A stretch of DNA of 64,000 nucleotides from Dongia sedimenti (GTDB lineage Bacteria; Pseudomonadota; Alphaproteobacteria; Dongiales; Dongiaceae): the NCBI GenBank assembly GCA_030715195.1, contig JAUYVI010000006.1, forward strand, positions 372,001 to 436,000. The letters are read 5' to 3'. Within the stretch, counting starts at the first letter, position 1; every line of letters starts with the position of its first letter. Position numbers and translations under genes: made by a program. The notes under the pieces were generated by a model. It was not told where the DNA came from and searched no databases. It worked only from the letters and a program-made list of their open reading frames with translations. Shown here piece after piece: positions 15,212 to 24,400 of the stretch.

Positions 15212-17596
15212 TTGGCACAGGATCTCCTCGGCGAACTGGAAAAGAAGGTCCTCTGGCTGGCGGCCTGGACCATCCACAACGCCAACCATCTCCGCGAGAA
15301 CGCCGACGGGATGAAGGTCGGCGGGCATCAGGCCTCGTCGGCCTCGCTCGCCACCATCATGGCGGCGCTCTATTTTGAGGTGCTGCGGCCGGAGGACCGG
15401 GTCGCCGTCAAACCTCACGCGTCGCCGGTCTTCCACGCGATCCAGTACCTGCTCGGCAAGCAGAGCCGGGAGAAGCTGGAGAATTTCCGCGGCTACAAGG
15501 GTGCCCAGAGCTATCCGTCGCGCACCAAGGACAGCGACGAGGTCGATTTCTCGACCGGCTCGGTCGGGCTCGGCGTCGCGCAGACCCTGTTCTCCTCGAT
15601 CGTGCAGGATTACGTGAAGGCCAAGGGCTGGGCCAAGGACCGGCGCGAAGGCCGGATGATCGCCCTGGTCGGCGATGCCGAGCTCGACGAGGGCAACATC
15701 TTCGAGGCGCTGCTCGAGGGCTGGAAGCAGGGCCTCCGCAACACCTGGTGGGTCGTCGATTACAATCGGCAGTCCCTCGATGCCAACGTGCGCGAGGGCC
15801 TCTGGCAGCGTTTCGAGGAAATCTTCAAGACCTTCGGCTGGGATGTCGTCGTGCTGAAGTATGGCGCGTTGCTGGAAGCCGCGTTCCAGGAGCCCGGCGG
15901 CGCGCGCCTGCGCCAATGGATCGACCGCTGTCCGAACCAGCTCTATTCGGCCCTGTGCTTCCAGGGCGGTGCCGCCTGGCGCAAGCGCCTCGAGGACGAG
16001 CTCGGCGACCAGGGCGAGGTCACGCGCTTGATTGCCAAGCGCTCCGACGTGGAGCTCGCGGCGCTGATGACGAATCTCGCCGGCCATGACCGGCCGAGCC
16101 TGTTGAAGGCGTTCGCCGACGCCTCCAAGCACGACCGCCCGACCTGCTTCATCGCCTACACGATCAAGGGCTTTGGCCTGCCGCTCGCCGGACACAAGGA
16201 CAACCACTCCGGCCTGATGACGCCGGCGCAGATGGAAACCTTCCGGGCGAGCATGAACGTCCGCGAAGGCCATGAATGGGAATCGTTCGAGGGCCTCGCC
16301 GCGTCGCCGCAGGCCTTGCAGGCCTATCTCGACCGCACGCCCTTCGCGCAGGATCCGCGGCGGCGCCTCACCGCTGCGGCGGTGCCGGTGCCGGAGACGC
16401 TGGCGATCACGCCGCAGCCGGTCGCGTCGACCCAGATGGGCTTCGGCCAGCTCTTGAACGAGATCGGCCGCGAGGACACGCCGCTCAGCGCGCGCATCGT
16501 CACCACCTCGCCCGATGTGACGGTCTCGACCAATCTCGGTCCCTGGGTCAACCGCCGCGGGTTGTTCGCCCGCGCCAGCATGGCCGATACCTTTCGCGAC
16601 GAGCGCATCGCCTCGGCGCAGAAATGGGAGTTCGGGCCCGCGGGCCAGCATCTCGAGCTCGGCATCGCCGAGATGAACCTCTTCATCATGCTCTCGGCGC
16701 TCGGCCTCTCGCACAGCATCAACGGCGAGCGCCTGATCCCGATCGGCACGCTCTACGATCCCTTCATCAGCCGCGGCCTCGATGCCTTGAACTATGCCTG
16801 CTATCAGGATGCGCGCTTCATCCTGGTGGCGACGCCGTCCGGCGTCACCCTGGCGCCGGAAGGCGGCGCGCACCAGTCGATCGCGACGCCGCTGATCGGC
16901 CTGGCGCAGGACGGGCTGGCCGCGTTCGAGCCGGCCTTCGTCGATGAGCTCGCCGTGATCCTGAAATGGTCGTTCTCCTACATTCAGCGCGGCGGCGAGG
17001 GCGATCAGGACGAGCGCAACTGGCTGCGCGACGAGACCGGCGGCTCGGTCTATCTGCGCTTGTCGACCCGGCAGATCGAGCAGCCCGTGCGGGCGATGAC
17101 GCCGGAGCTTGAGCGCGAGATCATCGACGGCGGCTACTGGCTGCGCAAACCCGGGCCGAATTGCACGGCGGTCATCGCCTATACCGGCGCGGTCGCGCCC
17201 GAGGCGATCGAGGCGGTCGGCATGATGGGCGAGGCCTGGCGCGACATCGGGCTCCTGGCGGTTACATCGGCCGACCGACTCAACGCCGGTTGGTCGGCGG
17301 CGGTCCGGGCCCGGCAGCGCGGCCTGCGCCACGCGGAATCCCATATCGAGCGCCTGCTCAAGGGCGTGCCGTCATACGCCGCCTTCGTGACCGTGATGGA
17401 TGGGCACCCGGCGACGCTCTCCTGGCTCGGCGGCGTCTATGGCCATCGCGTGCATCCGCTCGGCGTCGAGCATTTCGGCCAGACCGGCACGGTGGCCGAT
17501 CTCTACCGCCATTTCGGCATCGACGCGGCCTCGATCCGGAGCGCGGCCGAGCGCATTTCCAGCGATCAGGGGAGGCCGCTGAAGGTCGTTCGCTGA
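15212..17596 (+). CDS. AceE-like homodimeric E1 / transketolase family protein
   Basis: A 794-residue thiamine-diphosphate enzyme. The ThDP motif starts GDAELDEGN at 154-162 and closes at Asn185 in VVDYNRQSLD, close to the motif of homodimeric pyruvate dehydrogenase E1. A central pyrimidine-binding domain and a C-terminal transketolase domain follow. The start is TTG at 15212 with GAGGGCGG upstream; the first in-frame ATG would delete conserved sequence. No E2 or E3 gene is adjacent, so pyruvate as substrate and membership of a PDH complex are unproven. It is slightly shorter than typical AceE (about 880). Confidence 0.8.
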   Translation: MAQDLLGELEKKVLWLAAWTIHNANHLRENADGMKVGGHQASSASLATIMAALYFEVLRPEDRVAVKPHASPVFHAIQYLLGKQSREKLENFRGYKGAQSYPSRTKDSDEVDFSTGSVGLGVAQTLFSSIVQDYVKAKGWAKDRREGRMIALVGDAELDEGNIFEALLEGWKQGLRNTWWVVDYNRQSLDANVREGLWQRFEEIFKTFGWDVVVLKYGALLEAAFQEPGGARLRQWIDRCPNQLYSALCFQGGAAWRKRLEDELGDQGEVTRLIAKRSDVELAALMTNLAGHDRPSLLKAFADASKHDRPTCFIAYTIKGFGLPLAGHKDNHSGLMTPAQMETFRASMNVREGHEWESFEGLAASPQALQAYLDRTPFAQDPRRRLTAAAVPVPETLAITPQPVASTQMGFGQLLNEIGREDTPLSARIVTTSPDVTVSTNLGPWVNRRGLFARASMADTFRDERIASAQKWEFGPAGQHLELGIAEMNLFIMLSALGLSHSINGERLIPIGTLYDPFISRGLDALNYACYQDARFILVATPSGVTLAPEGGAHQSIATPLIGLAQDGLAAFEPAFVDELAVILKWSFSYIQRGGEGDQDERNWLRDETGGSVYLRLSTRQIEQPVRAMTPELEREIIDGGYWLRKPGPNCTAVIAYTGAVAPEAIEAVGMMGEAWRDIGLLAVTSADRLNAGWSAAVRARQRGLRHAESHIERLLKGVPSYAAFVTVMDGHPATLSWLGGVYGHRVHPLGVEHFGQTGTVADLYRHFGIDAASIRSAAERISSDQGRPLKVVR

Positions 17597-17843
17597 GGGC
17601 GCTGAAAGCGGTCGATGCGGCAAAACCGATACAAACTTTCCTAAAATGCAAACGCTCACACAGTGATGTGCAGAAGCCCCGCCCCAGAGCGGGTCAAGCC
17701 CCCCATTTCCCTTCTGATGTGCGCCACGCGCGCTTTAGATTGCTCTTCTCTGGAGTGATCGATTCCGAAGCCGAAGGGTCGAATGGTGCGCCGCCCGCGA
17801 TAGGTCGCCCGTGTCTTAAGCCGTCAGCAGTGGAGATGTGCAC
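17597..17843. other. Intergenic region upstream of giant repeat protein 1
   Basis: A 247-bp gap without a gene. It holds a dyad at 17678-17693 (CCCGC, 6-nt loop, GCGGG), which may end the upstream operon although no T-run follows. The rest is presumed to be the promoter and 5' leader; I could not fix a -35/-10 pair. Confidence 0.4.
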
Positions 17844-20800
17844 ATGGAAACCGATCTGATCTTCGAGACCGGAACGAGCGATTCGATGATCGGTGAGGAC
17901 ATGGGCAACACGCAGCTTGCGGCCGCGCCATCGGCTTCGGCGCCGTTCGACGATGCGCTGGCGCGTCCATTCGACGCCGCCCAGGTCGTGATCCCGCAAG
18001 GCGAGAACATCGTCCGCATTCCGGTGGCGCCGGGTGAAGTGGTGGAGCTTCCGTTCCCGCCCGACGCGCAATTCCTCGCCCGGATCGACAACGGCAACCT
18101 CGCCATCAAGGTCGGCGACGTCACCGTCATTCTGCAGGGCTATGTCGAGGCCGCCGGGCAGGCGGCGCCGGTGGTCGAAGCGTCGAACGGCCAGCCGCTC
18201 GACATCGCCACGATCCTGGCCTCGACCGATCCCAATATCGACATCCAGACCGCCGCCGGTCCGGCCGCCGGCCCGCAAGGGCAAGGCGCCGACAACACGG
18301 GCGCTTTCTTTCAGGCGTTCGGCCAAGGCGCCGGCCTCGGCGGCTTCACCGGCGTCGGCGCCCTGGACGGCACCGAGGGCCTGGGCGGCGGAACCGTGGA
18401 CCAGACCGGCACGCTGTTCGTGCAGTTCGGCCTCTTGACCAACACGGCGCCGACCGCCGAAGACCTCACGGTCACAACCGACGAAGACCACGCGACGAGC
18501 GGCCAGCTGCCGGCCACGGATGCCGATGGAGATACGCTGACCTATTCCGCGGTCGGCGTGCTTCCGGCGGGGGTGACCCTCAACCCGGATGGGAGCTTTT
18601 CCTTCGACCCGGCCGGCAACTACGAAGCGCTCAATGCCGGCAACACGGACACCGTCACGTTCCAGTACAAGGCGAACGACGGCACGGTCGACAGCAACAC
18701 CGCGACGGTCACCATCCAGATCCTGGGCGTGAACGATGCGCCGGTGATCGGCGGCACGGGCGACACGCTGAATTACACGGAGAACGATGCGCCGAAGGTG
18801 ATCGATTCCTCGGTTACCGTCTCCGACGTGGATTCCGCCAACTTCAATGGCGGCTCGCTGACCGTCTCGTTCACGGCGAACGGCACGTCCGCGGACCAGC
18901 TCTCGGTTCTCAACCAGGGCAACGGCGCCGGCCAGATCGGTGTCGCCGGTTCCAACATCACCTACGAAGGCGTCGTCATCGGCACCTTCAGCGGCGGTGT
19001 CAACGGCGCCGCCCTGGTCATCACCTTCAACAGCGACACGGCGACGCCGGCGGCGATCAGGGCGCTGATCCAGGACATCGCCTATGCCAACAGCTCGGAC
19101 AACCCGAGCACGGCCGACCGCACCGTGACCTACACGCTGGTGGACGGCGACGGTACGGCGCTGGGCGGCACCGATACCGGCACCGGAACGGCGACCGTGC
19201 ATGTCACGGCGGTGAACGACGCGCCGTTCCTGCTGCCGCTGACCCTCACCAACTACACCGAGGACCAGACCAAGAGCGTCGAGCTCTCGACCCTGCACGC
19301 GGTCCAGGACCCGGACAGCACCGTGTTCACCTGGCATGTGGACGGTGCCTTGCCGGCCGGCGTCACGCTGGGCAGCGACGGCAAGCTCGATCTCAAACTA
19401 GATGGCAACTACGACTACCTGAAGGCGGGCGAGACCAAGACCGTCTCGTTCCAGTACCACGTCAACGACGGCACCGCGGACAGCAATGTCCAGACCCTCA
19501 AAGTCCAGATCCAGGGTGTCAACGACGCGCCCGTGATTGGGAATATGGGCGGCACGCTGAACTACACGGAGAACGAAGCGCCCAAGGCGATCGATTCCTC
19601 GGTCACCGTCTCCGACGTGGATTCAGCCAACTTCAATGGCGGCTCGCTGAAGGTCTCGTTCACGGCGAACGGCACGGCGACCGACCAGCTCTCCGTCCTC
19701 AACGAAGGCAACGGCGCCGGCCAGATCGGCGTCAGCGGTTCCGACATCAGCTACGGCGGCGTGGTCATCGGCACCGTCAGCGGTGGCGCCAATGGAACCG
19801 ACCTGATCATCACCTTCAACAGCGACACCGCGACGCCGGCGGCGATCGCGGCGCTGATCCAGCACATCGCCTATGCCAACAGCTCGGACGATCCGAGCAC
19901 GGCCGACCGCACCGTGGCGTTTACCCTGGTGGACGGCGACGGCACGGCGCTGGGCGGCACCGATACCGCCATTGCCACCGCGACGGTGCATGTGACGGCG
20001 GTGAACGACGCGCCGTTCCTGCTGCCGCTGACCCTCACCAACTACACCGAGGACCAGACCAAGAGCGTCGAGCTCTCGAACCTGCACGCGATCCAGGATC
20101 CGGACAGCACCGTGTTCACCTGGCACGTGAACGGCGCCTTGCCGGCCGGCGTGACGCTGGGTACCGATGGCAAGCTCGATCTCAACCTGGCCGGCAACTA
20201 CGATTACCTGAAGGCCGGCGAGACCAAGACCATCTCGTTCCAGTACCACGTCAACGACGGCACCTCGAACAGCAACGTCCAGACCCTCAGCATCCAGATC
20301 AAGGGGGTCAACGACGCCCCGGTCACGGTCGACGACACCATCATCACCAACGTCGGTGCGAGCGGCACCTTCATCATTCCGGAATGGTCGCTGCTGGCCA
20401 ACGACACCGACAAGGAGGGCCAGGCGATCGATGTCGCAAACGTTAGCGACCCAACCGGGACTGGCGTGCTCGTCCACACATCCGGCGCCGGCGACAACGG
20501 CGCAGTATCGGTCCAGGACGACGCGACGCTCGGCGGATCGTTCAAGTACACGGCGACGGACGGCGCGGACTTCGGCAATGCGGCGACGGTCACGTTCGTC
20601 AGCCAGGCCGGCGGCGATCTCACCGGCACCGCGGCGCATGAAATCCTGGTCAGCGGCGCGGCCGGCGACAAGATCGACGGCAAGGGCGGCAACGACCTGA
20701 TTTTCGGCGGCGACGGCGACGACACTGTGCTGTTCCACAACGGCGACACCGTGGTTGGCGGCGGCGATTCGATCGCCAACAGCAACGACCTGCGGGACGC

Positions 20801-21227
20801 CGCCACCCGCGGCGACGTCCTGGCGATCGATCACGACGTGAACTTCGTCAATCTGAACCTCACGCATTCCGGCGGGATCGAGACCATCTCGACGGCGGCG
20901 GCCGACGGCGGTGCCGGCGCGCAGAGCATCACGCTTGGCGCGGCGACCGTGACCGGGCTCTCCGATCACACCATCACGCCGGGCGGCGTCTTCACCAGCG
21001 AGAAGGATGCGGTGCGCATCGACGGCGACGCCGTGGATCAGCTCTACCTGTCGATCAGCAAGGACGGCGGCGGCACCGGCTGGGCCGACACCGGCATCGA
21101 CGTGAACGGCTACCACGTGTTTGCCCACGAGACGACCGCCGGCAACGCAGCCACGGCCGATGCCTATGTCATGGTCTCGACGGCGATCCCGACCGCCAAC
21201 GTGCACCTGAACCAGGACCAGCCGTAA
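17844..21227 (+). CDS. Giant surface/secreted repeat protein 1 (cadherin/VCBS type, RTX-like C-terminus)
   Basis: 1127 residues, very acidic, Cys-poor, no N-terminal signal peptide: a pattern typical of type I secretion substrates. Residues 1-190 are a module (ETDLIF start, then AAQVVIPQGENIVRIPVAPGE and NGNLAIKVGDVTVILQGYV) shared with the next gene. Then come cadherin/Ig-like repeats with VNDAP junctions. Two 263-residue units (residues 297-559 and 560-822) are near copies. An RTX-like nonapeptide stretch (GKGGNDLIFGGDGDD) lies near 945-960, followed by a C-terminal module ending NVHLNQDQP. Start: ATG at 17844 with GGAGA 8 bp upstream. Adhesin or biofilm role inferred. Confidence 0.8.
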   Translation: METDLIFETGTSDSMIGEDMGNTQLAAAPSASAPFDDALARPFDAAQVVIPQGENIVRIPVAPGEVVELPFPPDAQFLARIDNGNLAIKVGDVTVILQGYVEAAGQAAPVVEASNGQPLDIATILASTDPNIDIQTAAGPAAGPQGQGADNTGAFFQAFGQGAGLGGFTGVGALDGTEGLGGGTVDQTGTLFVQFGLLTNTAPTAEDLTVTTDEDHATSGQLPATDADGDTLTYSAVGVLPAGVTLNPDGSFSFDPAGNYEALNAGNTDTVTFQYKANDGTVDSNTATVTIQILGVNDAPVIGGTGDTLNYTENDAPKVIDSSVTVSDVDSANFNGGSLTVSFTANGTSADQLSVLNQGNGAGQIGVAGSNITYEGVVIGTFSGGVNGAALVITFNSDTATPAAIRALIQDIAYANSSDNPSTADRTVTYTLVDGDGTALGGTDTGTGTATVHVTAVNDAPFLLPLTLTNYTEDQTKSVELSTLHAVQDPDSTVFTWHVDGALPAGVTLGSDGKLDLKLDGNYDYLKAGETKTVSFQYHVNDGTADSNVQTLKVQIQGVNDAPVIGNMGGTLNYTENEAPKAIDSSVTVSDVDSANFNGGSLKVSFTANGTATDQLSVLNEGNGAGQIGVSGSDISYGGVVIGTVSGGANGTDLIITFNSDTATPAAIAALIQHIAYANSSDDPSTADRTVAFTLVDGDGTALGGTDTAIATATVHVTAVNDAPFLLPLTLTNYTEDQTKSVELSNLHAIQDPDSTVFTWHVNGALPAGVTLGTDGKLDLNLAGNYDYLKAGETKTISFQYHVNDGTSNSNVQTLSIQIKGVNDAPVTVDDTIITNVGASGTFIIPEWSLLANDTDKEGQAIDVANVSDPTGTGVLVHTSGAGDNGAVSVQDDATLGGSFKYTATDGADFGNAATVTFVSQAGGDLTGTAAHEILVSGAAGDKIDGKGGNDLIFGGDGDDTVLFHNGDTVVGGGDSIANSNDLRDAATRGDVLAIDHDVNFVNLNLTHSGGIETISTAAADGGAGAQSITLGAATVTGLSDHTITPGGVFTSEKDAVRIDGDAVDQLYLSISKDGGGTGWADTGIDVNGYHVFAHETTAGNAATADAYVMVSTAIPTANVHLNQDQP
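18732..20309 (+). repeat. Two tandem 789-bp coding repeats in giant protein 1
   Basis: Units 18732-19520 and 19521-20309 have exactly the same length (263 codons). Each encodes two domains, one opening NDAPVIG and one opening NDAPFLLPLTLTNYTEDQ. Nucleotide similarity is high along the whole unit, so this is an in-frame duplication. Confidence 0.85.
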
Positions 21228-21498
21228 GACGCAGCGGCCTTCCGCCGCTTTCTTGCATCATCCCCGCGCCTGAGGCGCGGGGATTTGCTTTTGGCGCCGA
21301 GGCTGGGAGCAAAAATGCCGACGCCCGCATTATAGTGTGGGTAATCGGAAAGTCGTCCTGCGCGCCTCGAAAATTCCCTTCGAACCGCTGTGAATGCGCC
21401 ACTAAACTCGTCCTGGGGGTCATGCACATGCGCGAATCGGCGACCCCTCAAGGTTGAAAATACACCTGCCTGAAGCAGGCGCGATTGTGGGGGCGAGC
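21228..21498 (+). other. Intergenic region between the two giant genes
   Basis: A 271-bp gap. It opens with a small hairpin (AGCGGC at 21233, GCCGCT at 21244) and then the strong terminator dyad listed separately. The remaining 200 bp should hold the promoter of the second gene. An ATG-initiated alternative start for the second gene is not present here. Confidence 0.4.
21260..21292 (+). terminator. Terminator-like dyad after giant protein 1
   Basis: An 11-bp perfect stem, ATCCCCGCGCC at 21260-21270 paired with GGCGCGGGGAT at 21274-21284, with a TGA loop and a short T-rich tail (TTGCTTTT). The sequence resembles the REP-like CCCCGCG dyads common in alphaproteobacterial intergenic DNA, so it may be a repeat element acting as a terminator. 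Confidence 0.7.
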
Positions 21499-24400
21499 GT
21501 GGAATCCGATCTGATTTTTCAGACTGAGGCGGCCGACGCGTTGCTCGGCGGTACCGAGGACGGCACCCAGATCGCTGCGGTCGACGCGGGGCCGGCGCCG
21601 CTTCGGGACGCGCTCCCGATCCCGCTGGACGCCGCGCAGGTGGTGATCCCCGACGGGCAGACGGTCGTCCGCCTCGCTGTGACGCCCGGTGAAGTGGTTG
21701 TTCTTCCATTCGGCGCGGAGGCGCCGTTCCTCGCCGCGATCGGCAACGGCAATCTCGCGATCAAGGTCGGCGACACGCTCGTCATCCTCGAGGGCTATGT
21801 CGCCGCCGCGGGCGAGACACCCCCGGTGATCGAAAGCGCGGACGGCAAGCCGCTCGACATCGCAGCCATCCTCGCCGCGACCGATCCAGCGGTCGAGATC
21901 GAGACGGCGGCCGGCCCGGGCGGTCAAGGTGGGCAGGGTACCGACAACACCGGCGCCATCTTCCAGCAGCTCGGCCAAGGCGAAGGCGGGCTCGGTGGCT
22001 TCGCCGGCGTCGGCGGCCAGGGCGACAGCCAGAGCCCGGACGGGCGGCCGGGCGTGGAGCAGACCGGCACGCCGTTCCGGAACACCACCACCACCGACGC
22101 CAATGTCGCGCCGGTCGCCCTGGACGTGGCGGCCGCCACCGACGAGGACCACGCCATCTCGGGCCAACTCGCGGCGACCGATGCCGACGGCGATCCCCTG
22201 ATCTACTCGGTGGTCGGCACGGCGCCGAAAGGGCTGACGCTCAATCCCGACGGTTCATGGTCCTTCGACCCGACGGGCAATCACGACACCCTCGACACCG
22301 GCGACACCACCGCGGTCGCGTTCCAGTTCAAGGCGAATGACGGAAAGGCGGACAGCAACACCGCCACCTTCACCATCGACATCAGCGGCGTCAACGATGC
22401 GCCGCGGGTCACCTTCGGAACGACCGCCGTCTTCTTTGGCGAGGACGACGCGGCGGCGCAACGGCTTCTTTCCTTCGGCATCATCGATCCCGACGACAGC
22501 GCCTTCACGATCACGCAGGTCGGAACGCTGCCGACCGGCATCGCCTACAATCCGGCGACTCAGGTGCTGACCGGCGACCCCGCGGGCCACTACGACAGCC
22601 TGAAGGCGGGCGAAAGCGCGAAGTTCACCCTGAGCTTCGAGGTCTCGGACGGCGAAGCTTCGACCACGCGCAATATTGCCCTCTTCATCGAGGGTCGGAA
22701 CGACGCGCCGGTCGCCGTGGCGGACGCAATCGAACTCGATGCCGGCGGCACCACGGCCACACTGGTCGGCGGCGCGACCAGTGTCCTCGCGAATGACAGC
22801 GATGTGGAGGGCGATTCGCTGACGGCAACCGTGGTGAGCGGTCCGCTGCACGGCACCCTGACGCTGAACGCGGACGGGACGTTCTCCTACACCCATGACG
22901 GCAGCGCCAACCTCACCGACAGCTTCACCTACACGGCGCATGACGGAACCACGAACGGCAACACGGCGACCGTCAACATCACCGCGAAGCCGGTGAACCT
23001 GGCGCCGGTCGCGGTCGGGGACAGCATCGTCCTGGCCGAGGGTGGAACGGCGACCGTCCTGAGCACCGGCGCGACGAGCGTCCTGGCGAACGACACCGAC
23101 AAGGAAGGCAATGCGCTGAGCGCGGTCCTGGTGACCGGCCCGGCCAACGGCACGCTGACCCTCAACGCCGACGGCACCTTCAACTACACCCATAACGGCG
23201 GCGAGACGCTGACCGACAGCTTCACCTACAAGGCGCATGACGGCAATTCGTCCGGCAACACGGTGACGGTCAACATCACCGTCAATCCGGTGAACGACCT
23301 GCCGGTCGCGACCGACGACGCGTACCTCACGACCGAGAACCGGGCCCTGACCGTCCCGCTGGCATCGGGTATCCTGAGCAACGACACCGACGCCGAGGGC
23401 AGTGCGTTGAGCGCGGTCCTGGTGACCGGCCCCGCGCATGGCACGCTGACGCTGGCCGGGGACGGGACCTTCACCTACACGCCGAGCACAAATTTCAACG
23501 GCACCGACAGCTTCACCTATCGGGCGAATGACGGCACGGCGAACGGCAACGCGGCAACCGTCATCATCACGGTCGACGGCAAGAACGACGCCCCGATTGC
23601 GTTGCCGGACACCATCAGGCTCAACGAGGGCGGTACGGCGACCCTGGCGGGCGGCGCGGCGAGCCTGCTCGCCAACGACTTCGACTTCGAGGGTGATCCG
23701 CTGTCGGCGGTCCTGGTCAGCAACCCGGCGCACGGCACGCTGACGCTGAATGCCGACGGCACGTTCATCTACACCCATGACGGCAGCGAGACGCTCGACG
23801 ACATCTTTACCTACAAGGCGAATGACGGGACCGTGGACGGCGTCGCGACGGTGGTCGTCATCACCGTCAACCCGGTGAACGACCTGCCGGTCGCGACCGA
23901 CGATGCGTACCTCACGACCGAGAACCGTGCCCTGACCGTCCCGCTAACATCGGGCATCCTCACCAACGACACCGATGCCGAGGGCGGCCCGTTGAGCGCC
24001 GTCCTGGTGAACGGCCCGGCACATGGGGCGCTGACGCTGGCCGCGGACGGTACCTTCACCTACACGCCGAGTACAAATTTCAACGGCACCGACAGCTTCA
24101 CCTATCGGGCGAATGACGGCACGGCGAACGGCAACACGGCAACCGTCACCATCACGGTCGATGGCAAGAACGACGCCCCGATCGCGCTGCCGGACACCAT
24201 CAGGCTCAATGAGGGCGGTACGGCGACCCTGGCGGGCGGCGCGGCGAGCCTGCTCGCCAACGACTTCGACTTCGAGGGTGATCCGCTGTCGGCGGTCCTG
24301 GTCAGCAACCCGGCGCACGGCACGCTGACGCTGAATGCCGACGGCACGTTCATCTACACCCATGACGGCAGCGAGACGCTCGACGATATCTTTACCTACA

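Noticed and set aside
15047-17344. 765-codon open frame antisense to the AceE-like gene
   Set aside because: Antisense shadow; the plus-strand frame has full ThDP-enzyme motifs.
20661-20760. Haemolysin-type RTX toxin
   Set aside because: Only a short nonapeptide stretch; no acylation or pore domain; the body is adhesin-like repeats.
19623-21206. Long antisense frame within giant protein 1, also similar ones in protein 2
   Set aside because: Repeated codon bias of the adhesin leaves the opposite strand open; no start signal or motif.
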